Under the pieces are notes generated by a model. The model did no database searches. It was not told where the DNA came from and saw only the letters and a list, made by a program, of their open reading frames with translations. Below, in pieces: positions 28,226 to 36,903 of a stretch of 64,000 nucleotides of DNA (position 1 is its first letter; each line of letters opens with the position of its first letter). The stretch covers positions 57,674-121,673 of the forward strand of contig NZ_JABEPE010000015.1 in the NCBI RefSeq assembly GCF_026788005.1, read 5' to 3'. Made by a program: the position numbers and the translations under genes. Source of the stretch: Alteromonas sp. a30 (GTDB lineage: Bacteria > Pseudomonadota > Gammaproteobacteria > Enterobacterales > Alteromonadaceae).

Positions 28226-29443
28226 ATGCAAAAAACGGCCCCGCCTCGCCAACATCTGCCAATATATTTGTTGTCCTGCTTACTGGCATTTATTGGTGGG
28301 CATATCATCAATTACAGCATCATTTTTCTGGCATTAGAGCGGTTTAACTCTCACGCGTTAGCCGGGATTGGTTATGGCTTATGCTTTGGACCGCCGTTGA
28401 TTCTGGGCTGGATAGCTGGTGTGTATTGCGATCGCTACTCACCAAGACGCGTTATTTTAATCGCACAAAATAGTTACTTCGTTTCGTTAATCCTTCTATA
28501 CACGGGCACCTTAGCCGCCACAGAGTACCAACCTCATTTACTCCTGCTGGCGGCGTTTTTCTCCGGTATCGGCTGGTCTTTTGTCGCCCCTGCACGTTTT
28601 GCCACACTTCCTTTTTATGTCTCCCCAGAAAAGCTCACCGGCGCCTCTATAGGGCTGAACCTAATGGTGATGACGGGCTTTGGCTTAGCGCCAATGATAT
28701 TAAAACAAGTTGAATTTCAATTTGGTTGGAATAGCGTATTTTTAACCAGCGCACTGCTGTTTGCGTTTTCTGGTGCATTGCTACTGCCGCTCCGATTTGA
28801 GTTTACCGGCAAGCCCGCAGAGAAGGCACTCAATGAAATAAAAGCGAGCCTACTTTTTGTAAAGAAGTCCTCTTTCTTAAAAGCGCTGCTATTACTTGCC
28901 AGTATTACTTATCTGCTAATGGGGCCAATGCAAGTTGTCCTGCCATCTATTGCTGAAAAGCACCTACAACTTAGCCCTGTCGCCCAAGGAAATTATTTAA
29001 GCTTAATCGCCTTTTCCCTCATTGTTGGAGGGATCACAGCAATGTGGATGAAAAACAAAGGCCGCATTGGTCAATTTACTTTGCTGAGTATTGCCCTAGC
29101 TGGTGTAGGCATTGGTAATTTGAGTATTGAACACGAACTAAGTTTATCGGTTTTAACGCTAATCGTGGCAGGTTTGTGCGGTGGAATCGGCATTAGCTTT
29201 ATTGTTGCTGGGCTTCAAGCCTATTCATCTGTTACCCATCGTGGTCGCATTATGAGTTTCTACAGTATGATAAGCCAGATCATCCCTGCGGCAAGTGGCA
29301 TTGGCGCGGGTATTCTAGCGCAAGTTTTCACTCCGATGATGGCACTACAGATATTTTCAGGGCTCATTGTTTCCAGCGTCGTATTATGTTGGTTTTTCAT
29401 GCCACACTTTCGCAAACTAGAGCGCTTTTCCGATGCGATATAA
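28226..29443 (+). CDS. Major facilitator superfamily transporter
   Basis: The 405-residue protein has about twelve membrane segments and a motif-A-like loop between TM2 and TM3 (GVYCDRYSPRR). It starts three bases after the propeller gene and overlaps the following SDR by eleven bases. The direction of transport and the substrate are unknown; from context it either imports the module's substrate across the inner membrane alongside the BASS protein or exports a product. Confidence 0.87.
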   Translation: MQKTAPPRQHLPIYLLSCLLAFIGGHIINYSIIFLALERFNSHALAGIGYGLCFGPPLILGWIAGVYCDRYSPRRVILIAQNSYFVSLILLYTGTLAATEYQPHLLLLAAFFSGIGWSFVAPARFATLPFYVSPEKLTGASIGLNLMVMTGFGLAPMILKQVEFQFGWNSVFLTSALLFAFSGALLLPLRFEFTGKPAEKALNEIKASLLFVKKSSFLKALLLLASITYLLMGPMQVVLPSIAEKHLQLSPVAQGNYLSLIAFSLIVGGITAMWMKNKGRIGQFTLLSIALAGVGIGNLSIEHELSLSVLTLIVAGLCGGIGISFIVAGLQAYSSVTHRGRIMSFYSMISQIIPAASGIGAGILAQVFTPMMALQIFSGLIVSSVVLCWFFMPHFRKLERFSDAI

Positions 29444-30218
29444 TGTGAAAGGTAAAACAGTCCTGCTAACGGGCGGTGCCGGAGGATTAGGTCAGGCTCT
29501 GGTAATGAAACTCCTAGAAGCAGGCGCCAATGTTGCCATCTTTGATATGAGCACGTCCTCAATAAAAGCGGACAACCTTTTATCGATAAAGGTCGACATC
29601 ACCCAACCCGATGCTTTACAAGTTGCTTTTACTCAGGTGATTAGTTGCTTTGGTAATATCGACATCTTAATCAACAATGCGGGCATCACTCATATGAGCC
29701 GTTTTGCTGACACCGAACAAACGACCTTCGATAAAATCATGGCCGTCAACTTTACAGCGAGTGTGAATATTACCCGTTTGTGTCTTCCTTATTTGCAAAA
29801 ATCGCAAGGGCAAATTGTTGCAATATCCAGTGTTGCCGGATTCGCACCTTTATATGGAAGAAGTGCATACAGTGCCAGTAAACACGCAATGGAGGGATTT
29901 TTCTTATCATTAGCAAGCGAGTTAGAAGACAACCACGTACACGTTTTTATTGTGGCCCCTTCGTTTGTTAAATCGCGTCCAGAATTAACCGCGCAAGTCA
30001 ACGCTGGCGTATCCTCTCCCGGAGCAATGAAAAAAAGCACTAATGGGCAGCAAATCTCACCAGACCAAGCGGCGCAATTGATATTGAGAGGCATCGAAAA
30101 CAAACAGCACTATTTACGGCTGGGGCGCGTTGCTAAACTAGCATATTGGCTTAATACGCTGTTTCCGTCTATCTATCGCCGAGTGATGAAAAGTAGCGCC
30201 AAAAAAGAGTTTCTGTAA
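29433..30218 (+). CDS. Classical short-chain dehydrogenase/reductase
   Basis: The 261-residue enzyme has the cofactor motif TGGAGGLGQAL near the N-terminus, NNAG at about residue 87, a catalytic Ser (AISSVAGFAP) and YSASK. The C-terminal region is basic and somewhat hydrophobic, like membrane-associated SDRs of the DHRS7/11-beta-HSD type. It is the last gene of the five-gene set and overlaps the MFS gene. It probably oxidises or reduces a hydroxyl or keto group of the operon's substrate; specificity is not predicted. Confidence 0.88.
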   Translation: MRYNVKGKTVLLTGGAGGLGQALVMKLLEAGANVAIFDMSTSSIKADNLLSIKVDITQPDALQVAFTQVISCFGNIDILINNAGITHMSRFADTEQTTFDKIMAVNFTASVNITRLCLPYLQKSQGQIVAISSVAGFAPLYGRSAYSASKHAMEGFFLSLASELEDNHVHVFIVAPSFVKSRPELTAQVNAGVSSPGAMKKSTNGQQISPDQAAQLILRGIENKQHYLRLGRVAKLAYWLNTLFPSIYRRVMKSSAKKEFL

Positions 30219-30508
30219 ACGTACACAACATAACTAAAAAGGCTTTCTGCCGCACCGCTCATAAGCCTGATTTCGCTTCCTGACAATAACGCCTTTGCAT
30301 TGACTCGTGAGAGAATTAAAAAGACGATCCCCTTTAGTTTCTGGCATAAAGCATCTTTGATGCCAAATTGAGCGATAATTCAACATTATTTTTTAATTTT
30401 CGGCTACTTTTTTTGTTGTGTCATTGACTAAAATGATCTCATAATCGCGCCGAATTAAGTCAGCGCAAATCGGCGTAGCTTTAAACCTTAAATATGTGAT
30501 GAATTAAC

Positions 30509-31552
30509 GTGAAAATTTGCTTTTTAATGTATCCGTGGGAACGAATTGATCCCGAAACAGATTCCACTTTACGCCTTATACACGAAGCGGCTAGTCGCGG
30601 TTTAACTGTGGCAATCACCACACCAAACAGCTTAACCATTCGTGATAGCGTACCTCATGCCTTTTGTAATGTTTTGAAACGCTCGGATAAGGTTCCTACG
30701 AGCAGTGTTTCTTTTTACAACAAAGCACAATTTAAGCGAAGTAAACTGCCGCTAGCGGGGTTTGATGCCATTATTATGCGCGCCAATCCTCCTCTTGATA
30801 CCATTGCTCTTAACTTCCTCGATTCTGTTCGCAACGATACCTTTATCTTTAACGATATTGACGGGTTACGTGTTGCCAATAACAAGCTTTACCCTGCCTC
30901 TTTCAGTGGTGAAGCCAGCCGCTTCATTCCTACCACTCACGTATCTAAAAGTCGTGAGTACCTAGAGCAAGTATTGGCTGAATCAGCAACAGAAAAAATG
31001 ATCATGAAACCGTTAAATGGGTTTGGTGGTGAAGGCGTGATTGTGGTTGAAAAATCGGCGCGTCAAAGCTTTCGCTCATTATTGGACTTCTACATTGGCG
31101 GCAATGCTAATGGCAATGGCAACTACGTCATTCTGCAAGAATATGTTGAAGGTGCTGAAAAAGGCGATGTACGCATTTTAATGCTCAATGGCGAGCCTAT
31201 CGGTGCCATGCGTCGAGTCCCGTCTGAGAACGACATCCGCTCTAACATTCATGCAGGCGGTCAGGAAGTGAAACACCAACTCAACAAGGAAGAAAAAGAG
31301 CTATGCAAAGCCATTGGTCCTAAGTTGGTTAGGGACGGCTTATACTTCGTTGGTCTTGATGTTATCAACGGTAAGCTCATCGAAGTCAATGTATTGAGCC
31401 CCGGTGGTATTGTTCGTATTAATCGCTTGAATCGCGTCAAGCTCCAGACACAAGTGCTGGACTTTATTAGCAATGTTGTCGCGGCTAGAGAACTGGTCGT
31501 TCAACGTAAAAACGCATTTCGTAAGGCGATTGAAGATGCAGAAAGTATCTGA
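30509..31552 (+). CDS. ATP-grasp ligase (GshB/RimK-like)
   Basis: The 347-residue protein begins at GTG; no in-frame ATG is available upstream. Residues about 1-125 are a pre-ATP-grasp domain, and about 125-320 the ATP-grasp fold, with MIMKPLNGFGGEGVIVVE binding ATP phosphates and GLDVINGKLIEVNVLSPGGI carrying metal-binding Glu and Asn residues. Closest character is glutathione synthetase-like, but the immediate partner is a QEGLA/MATCAP-like metallopeptidase, which makes peptide or amino-acid ligation to another substrate likely. The 3' end overlaps the partner by 17 bases. The 290 bases upstream hold no other gene. Confidence 0.85.
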   Translation: MKICFLMYPWERIDPETDSTLRLIHEAASRGLTVAITTPNSLTIRDSVPHAFCNVLKRSDKVPTSSVSFYNKAQFKRSKLPLAGFDAIIMRANPPLDTIALNFLDSVRNDTFIFNDIDGLRVANNKLYPASFSGEASRFIPTTHVSKSREYLEQVLAESATEKMIMKPLNGFGGEGVIVVEKSARQSFRSLLDFYIGGNANGNGNYVILQEYVEGAEKGDVRILMLNGEPIGAMRRVPSENDIRSNIHAGGQEVKHQLNKEEKELCKAIGPKLVRDGLYFVGLDVINGKLIEVNVLSPGGIVRINRLNRVKLQTQVLDFISNVVAARELVVQRKNAFRKAIEDAESI

Positions 31553-33554
31553 ACAGGTCCTGCTTGATAAAATTGCCAACCAAGACGTCTTTCAGCTTAC
31601 GCTGGAAGACGGTTCGCTAACGCTAAAAGTCGAAGCCTATGCACCGGTTATTTGTACTGCGGTTCACGCAGGTCATCAATTTACGGAAAAGGCCGCGGCA
31701 CATTGTCTGTTATCTGAAGACGAAAGGTTGTATGAAGAAGATCCTCACACAGACCAATTCGTTCAATCCATGCCCATTACTTTAGTGTGCCACGATTCGC
31801 GTTATCGGTATGATTTGAACCGCCCTATCGCCACCTGTATTTATAAGCGCGCTTGGGGAAAACAAGTGTGGCGCAGCGCCTTACCAAGTCGTGAGAAACA
31901 AAGCAGCATAGCTAAACATCAATGCTTCTACCGTATTTTGGATGCGCTCATTAGCAGCATCGAAAAACGCTACGGTGCTTGCTTGGTGTACGATGTTCAC
32001 TCATACAATTATAAACGTCATGATAGAGAGCTACCGGTATTCAATTTGGGTGTTGAGCAGGTTGATATGGACCGCTGGGGCAAAGTCATCCGTCACTTAC
32101 AGCGCGGATTAAACAAAATCGACGTACCAAACAACAATATTAAAGCCAAATGTAACGATATTTTTTATGGGCGTGGTTACATGATTGCTCACGTCAATAG
32201 CCGTTTTCAAAACACCTTGGTGGTTCCAACCGAAATTAAGAAAATTTACATGGATGAGTTAAGCGGCGAGCCCTATCAGCACATTATTAACGACTTAAGT
32301 CTTGGTATTAAAGAATCCTTTACCGATACCGCAGCATATTTCAGCCGAGGCTACACTCGCAAAATTCGTGCGAAAAAAACCGATATGTTGTCGGATGTGG
32401 TCGACCCAGCGTTACTCAAAGTGGATAAAGCGTTATTTAAAATTGCCAAGGACTTAGAAACCCTTCGGTTTATTAACCCAACCAATATACGTCAGGAAAA
32501 GCGCCGTTTCTTCGCCAATAATGGCGATTATCAACCCCAATTTTTGTATCGCCCGTTAAACATTGATACCTATTTGTTCAGGGAAAACATTTATCGATTA
32601 CCCGTTGATGAAATTAACGATCCCGGCATTCAAAAAATGTACCGAGATGTGATTGATTCATTGGCAACAAAAATCGATATGCTCGCAAATGCAGGCCAGC
32701 CTGAGTTTTTGTATGACTCTTTAAAATACTATGGCGAGCCAACACTTGAAGATGAGCGTCACGCCCAGTTTTTACTCCATGCCGCGGAATTTGAAACTAA
32801 CGAAGATGTCAGCATGCTGGATACCAATGCCTTAGTGACGATGTTAGAAGTACAAGCCAAGGCAATGGGAATGCAATGTAAAGTAGAAACCAGCGCTAAC
32901 TTAGCAGCTAAAGCCATGGTGTCGAATAGCAAAAAAACGGTTTATGTGGGTAAGCAAATTAGTGTAACCGATTGGGAAGCCCGTGGTTTAGTTGAACATG
33001 AACTTGGTGTGCACATGGCAACCACCTTGAATGCCAACTTGCAAACATTAAAAGTGTTTTCTGTCGGCTTACCGGGCAACACTTTCACACAAGAAGGCTT
33101 GGCTTTATTGAGTGAATACTTAAGTGGTAATTTACGTTTATCTCGCCTTAAGGATTTAGCCTTACGTGTGGTCGCAGTTAAAGAAATGCTGAACCATGGT
33201 AGCTTTAAACACACTTATAACGTTTTAGCAGAAGAATATAAGATGCCACAAAGTAATGCCTTTAAATTGGCAGTAAGGGTTCATCGAGGCGGCGGATTTA
33301 CTAAAGATCACTTATATTTAAAAGGCTTTACCACGGCTGTTGAAACCTATAAAAATCAGGACCTAACAGGGCTTTTCATTGGTAAAACCGGATTCAAATA
33401 CTTACCTTTAATCAATGAGTTGATGCAACGTAACTTAATTGCATCACCAACATTTTTGCCGCGTTTTATGTCTACCCCCACCCGTCCTCCAGAAATTTTG
33501 GCGTATCTGGTCAATACTGTGAGTCGAACAGAAAGCAAGCAAGTGGCAATCTAA
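31536..33554 (+). CDS. N-formylglutamate-amidohydrolase-like/QEGLA (DUF1704, MATCAP-like) fusion protein
   Basis: Counting from ATG 31536 (AAGG nine bases upstream) the protein has 672 residues. Residues about 1-270 resemble N-formylglutamate amidohydrolases (HAGHQF, SRYRYDLNRPIA, YDVHSYN). Residues about 300-660 are the QEGLA/DUF1704 domain, with a zinc-type H-E-x3-H motif (HELGVH, 488-493) and a downstream QEGLA (519-523) that can supply the third ligand. Eukaryotic relatives of this domain are the MATCAP tyrosine carboxypeptidases. The bacterial annotation of flavohaemoglobin modulation is only a legacy name. It overlaps the ATP-grasp gene and is probably translationally coupled to it. An opposing ligase/peptidase pair is my inference. 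Confidence 0.83.
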   Translation: MQKVSEQVLLDKIANQDVFQLTLEDGSLTLKVEAYAPVICTAVHAGHQFTEKAAAHCLLSEDERLYEEDPHTDQFVQSMPITLVCHDSRYRYDLNRPIATCIYKRAWGKQVWRSALPSREKQSSIAKHQCFYRILDALISSIEKRYGACLVYDVHSYNYKRHDRELPVFNLGVEQVDMDRWGKVIRHLQRGLNKIDVPNNNIKAKCNDIFYGRGYMIAHVNSRFQNTLVVPTEIKKIYMDELSGEPYQHIINDLSLGIKESFTDTAAYFSRGYTRKIRAKKTDMLSDVVDPALLKVDKALFKIAKDLETLRFINPTNIRQEKRRFFANNGDYQPQFLYRPLNIDTYLFRENIYRLPVDEINDPGIQKMYRDVIDSLATKIDMLANAGQPEFLYDSLKYYGEPTLEDERHAQFLLHAAEFETNEDVSMLDTNALVTMLEVQAKAMGMQCKVETSANLAAKAMVSNSKKTVYVGKQISVTDWEARGLVEHELGVHMATTLNANLQTLKVFSVGLPGNTFTQEGLALLSEYLSGNLRLSRLKDLALRVVAVKEMLNHGSFKHTYNVLAEEYKMPQSNAFKLAVRVHRGGGFTKDHLYLKGFTTAVETYKNQDLTGLFIGKTGFKYLPLINELMQRNLIASPTFLPRFMSTPTRPPEILAYLVNTVSRTESKQVAI

Positions 33555-33561
33555 TCCACCA

Positions 33562-33592
33562 AGAGCGTCATCTGTTCAATGGCGCTCTCTTT
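33562..33592 (+). terminator. Terminator after the QEGLA gene
   Basis: AGAGCG (33562-33567) pairs with CGCTCT (33583-33588), with further weak pairing inside, followed by CTTTAT. It lies eight bases after the stop codon. Confidence 0.6.
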
Positions 33593-33974
33593 ATATCAGG
33601 TTGACAACCACTGTGGCTCATTTAGGGTATTTCACCTGATATAAACCTGCTCCACGCTCCAACGGCAAAAGTAGGAAATTAATTAATCCAAAAGTAAACA
33701 TATCTACCACTTAAGAAGGTATTTTTAATTTATTTCCAATATTTGTTAGCGTTTTAACGCTTAACCAGTGTACACTTTCCACCCGCACGGAAATCGAATA
33801 ATAACGACTAAACCTGCCCTTTTTTACATCATTTTTTTTGAATTAAATTAATACTTAATGGCGAAATATGGTGTATCAAAAAACCATAGACAAAAGTGAA
33901 GAAAAATAAAAACACAGTGGATATTCTTATCCATAGTCTTGGTGCAGGTGTCATCCAACGCGGAGCACAACTAT
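33591..33974. other. Intergenic region with several dyads before a TonB receptor gene
   Basis: A perfect 11-bp inverted repeat, TTATATCAGGT (33591-33601) and ACCTGATATAA (33634-33644), encloses 32 bases. Further on are GTTAGCGTT/AACGCTTAAC (33745-33765, one-base bulge) and the palindrome AGTGTACACT (33767-33776), the latter containing a possible -10, TACACT. These look like operator elements for the receptor gene that starts at 33975. No coding region is seen. Confidence 0.45.
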
Positions 33975-36215
33975 ATGCACACACCCAAAAACACACTTCC
34001 CTTTAAATTTGGCCTTTTAGCCGCAACGACGCACTTACTGTTAAGCACCCCACTTTTAGCACAAGAAGCCCCCAAAGCTACCAATGATGAATCGCTTGAA
34101 AAGATTATGGTTACGGCGCGTAAGCGTACTGAAAGCTTGTTCGAAACCCCTACCGCGATTACTTCATTAGGCGAGAACCTGATGCAAGCGGCTAACATCG
34201 GTAACATTGATGATGTAGGTAAGTATGTACCAAACTTAAACATCAGCCGATACGGCGTGGGCAGCACAGCCCACGCAGCGGTATTTATTCGCGGCATCGG
34301 TCTGCAAGATCACGTTATTACGACCGACCCGGGCGTAGGCGTTTACCTTGATGGCGTTTATTTAGGCCGCCAAATGGGTGCGAATATGTCGCTTCCCAAC
34401 ATTGAGCGTGTTGAAGTATTACGCGGCCCACAAGGCACATTGTATGGTCGTAATACATTAGGCGGTGCGGTAAACGTGATTACTAAAAAGCCCGGCGATG
34501 AAGATATTGCCAGCTTCTCTGTTAAAGCTGGTAGCCGTGGTCGCGTGGCCTCAGACGTTTATTTAAATGTGGATGTAACCGACAACTTTGCCATTTCTGG
34601 CAGTGCCTCGTTTAAAACTCGTAACGGTGTTGGCACCGCTATTAACCTTGAAAATCCTGAAAAAGAAATCGGTGAAGAAGAAGAGTTCAGTGGTCGATTT
34701 GCAGCCAAATGGACGGTTAGCAATGATTTTACACTAACGTGGTCTCTCGACTCTGTAGACAACGAGTCGGGTCAATCTCCTTATACTATTGAACTCACAG
34801 GAGGGCTTGATCCAAACGACCCATTTAACGGCGACTTCCCGCTTCTGGATGAAAGTTTACTGCCTGCTGACCCAGATGACTTGGCCACTACCGTTGCTGG
34901 AATTGAATCTACAGCACATGATGGCTGGGGCTCATCACTGACAGCCGATTGGACGGTCAATAATACACTTTCAGCCAAATTCATAGGCAGCTATCGTACT
35001 TCTGATTACGAAGGCGGTTTGGACGATGATGCTACAGCATTGAATCTTTCTGAATTTCCAGAGGAAGGCGGCGCAGATCAATACTCACTAGAGATACAAA
35101 TCAACGGCACTTACGATAACTGGGACTTCGTTTCAGGGTTGTACTACTTCAACGAAGACGGCTTCACACGCTCTGGTCCGTGGGTATTCAGCCCATTTAA
35201 TACGCCAGATGGCTTGTTAAACGATGGTGTCACTGCATCGTTTGGTGACTTTGGCTACTTCGACCTAAACCAAGAAACAGACGCTTACGCTGCCTACTTC
35301 AACATGTCTTACGACCTCACAGATCGCTTAAGTGTTGGTGGTGGTTTACGCTACTCCCGTGACGAAAAAGAAGCCAATGCTTTATTCCCGAGCTTCCCTG
35401 AGCGCAAATTTGTTTCCGCTGACTTTAGCGAAGTAACATGGGATATTAACGCCTCTTACCAGCTAGACAACGGCCTAAACGTGTACGGGCAAGTGCAAAA
35501 AGGCTATCAGACAGGTGGTTTCCCGCCGCGTCCATTTGGTGGTCCTGACCAATTTGTTTCTTTTGATGAAACCACGGCTATCAACTATGAGTTTGGTTTG
35601 AAGGGCAAAATTACTGATGATTTATCAGTCCTAGCAGCTTTGTTCTACACAGAATACACCGACCTAGCATTGCCATTTTCTGACCCAACCTCCGGCGGCG
35701 GCTTCGTCACCATCGTTGAAAATGCGGGTGAATCAGAAGCACAAGGTATTGAGATAGAAGCCACATGGGAAGCAACGGACAACTTTACTCTTCGTACAGC
35801 GGTGGGTTACATCGATGCAGAAATTACCGAAGTGGATGCGGGTGTCATTGGTATTGGTGAAGGCGATTCGCCAGCACAGACGCCGGAGTGGACAGTTATG
35901 ATTGCCCCAACCTACTTTATGGAGCTAGACAGTGGCGCCCTCATTAACTTCAGCGCCGACTATTCCTACCGTGATGAGATGCAAGGTCAATCCAATTTCA
36001 ATCCAAACGAAGTGATTGATTCTCGTGAGTTAATTGGTTTTAACGTGACTTATGAATCGGCTGAAGGTGATTGGTCTATTAGCTTATACGGTGAAAACAT
36101 CACTAACGAGATCTACGATCAAGGGCGATTGCAGCAAACAGGCTTTGTTGGCATCGTGCGTAGTAATGACCGTAGCGAATTTGGCTTACGCTTCTTTAAA
36201 GAGCTTGAGCTTTAA
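33975..36215 (+). CDS. TonB-dependent outer-membrane receptor
   Basis: The 746-residue receptor starts at ATG 33975, with GGAG nine bases upstream and a clear signal peptide (ending near LLAQ-EAP). A TonB-box-like LEKIMVTARKR precedes the plug (about residues 50-165; RVEVLRGPQGTLYGRNTLGG), followed by the barrel. This plug subtype is common in marine bacteria for non-siderophore substrates. It is a single-gene unit with a dyad-rich upstream region, convergent with the PepSY gene. The ligand is unknown. Confidence 0.92.
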   Translation: MHTPKNTLPFKFGLLAATTHLLLSTPLLAQEAPKATNDESLEKIMVTARKRTESLFETPTAITSLGENLMQAANIGNIDDVGKYVPNLNISRYGVGSTAHAAVFIRGIGLQDHVITTDPGVGVYLDGVYLGRQMGANMSLPNIERVEVLRGPQGTLYGRNTLGGAVNVITKKPGDEDIASFSVKAGSRGRVASDVYLNVDVTDNFAISGSASFKTRNGVGTAINLENPEKEIGEEEEFSGRFAAKWTVSNDFTLTWSLDSVDNESGQSPYTIELTGGLDPNDPFNGDFPLLDESLLPADPDDLATTVAGIESTAHDGWGSSLTADWTVNNTLSAKFIGSYRTSDYEGGLDDDATALNLSEFPEEGGADQYSLEIQINGTYDNWDFVSGLYYFNEDGFTRSGPWVFSPFNTPDGLLNDGVTASFGDFGYFDLNQETDAYAAYFNMSYDLTDRLSVGGGLRYSRDEKEANALFPSFPERKFVSADFSEVTWDINASYQLDNGLNVYGQVQKGYQTGGFPPRPFGGPDQFVSFDETTAINYEFGLKGKITDDLSVLAALFYTEYTDLALPFSDPTSGGGFVTIVENAGESEAQGIEIEATWEATDNFTLRTAVGYIDAEITEVDAGVIGIGEGDSPAQTPEWTVMIAPTYFMELDSGALINFSADYSYRDEMQGQSNFNPNEVIDSRELIGFNVTYESAEGDWSISLYGENITNEIYDQGRLQQTGFVGIVRSNDRSEFGLRFFKELEL

Positions 36216-36268
36216 TTCTAAGACACATTAGCCAACATGGATCAGCCGCAAGGAAGTGGCTGAAACCC

Positions 36269-36814
36269 CTAATCCGGTTTGTGATAGTGTTGCCTTGCGC
36301 GGCGTTTTTTATACTTACTTTTTAACGTGGTATAAAGCAAAATAGCGCCACTACACCACATTATCAATAGGGCAATTGCCGCCGGTAGAAATATCCATAA
36401 TTTGGCACTATCTGCAAACCAGCTGCCATCGTGTATCGACTCAATCGTATTTGAGCGACGATAAGCAAGTAGTAAGACTTTTCCTGATTCCGCATCAATT
36501 TGTGCTTCCCAACTATTACGCGCCCGAATTTTGATTATTCCTTTTGAAGGACGCACATCTAGCCGGTCTATTTGCTGCCAATCAGCAACACCTAACTCTG
36601 GAATCGACCTTGCAATAGATAAAATATGCTCAAAATCGATACTTGGCGAAGTGGCTTGGCCTTTTTGTGTCGGCGGTTGTATCCAATCCGATTGCTTTTT
36701 AACTTGCAACAATATCCCGCTACTTATCACGATAACCGCAGGGATAAGGCTAACTAATGCGAGCCATAAATGAATACGGCGACTGAATTGTCGTAAATAA
36801 TTAAACAAGGGCAC
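36269..36814 (-). CDS. PepSY-associated membrane protein
   Basis: The 181-residue protein has an N-terminal membrane segment (about residues 14-36), a periplasmic PepSY-like domain (about 55-135; IIKIRARNSWEAQIDAESGK), and a C-terminal membrane segment with a basic cytoplasmic tail. PepSY membrane proteins are often found beside siderophore or haem receptors and may act in iron reduction or release. Here it lies 89 bases downstream of a TonB receptor gene on the same strand, which fits that pattern. Confidence 0.82.
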   Translation of the reverse strand: MPLFNYLRQFSRRIHLWLALVSLIPAVIVISSGILLQVKKQSDWIQPPTQKGQATSPSIDFEHILSIARSIPELGVADWQQIDRLDVRPSKGIIKIRARNSWEAQIDAESGKVLLLAYRRSNTIESIHDGSWFADSAKLWIFLPAAIALLIMWCSGAILLYTTLKSKYKKRRARQHYHKPD

Positions 36815-36903
36815 AACTCTTAATTAAAAATTGGCGCGCATCATAGCGCTTTGTATAGCAAACTTCGAATGTCTCATTTTGCCACCAGAAGATATGCAAG
36901 CAT

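Noticed and set aside
30339..30363. GGCAT...ATGCC inverted pair before the ATP-grasp gene
   Set aside because: Five matched pairs with an imperfect extension and no T-run; may be chance.
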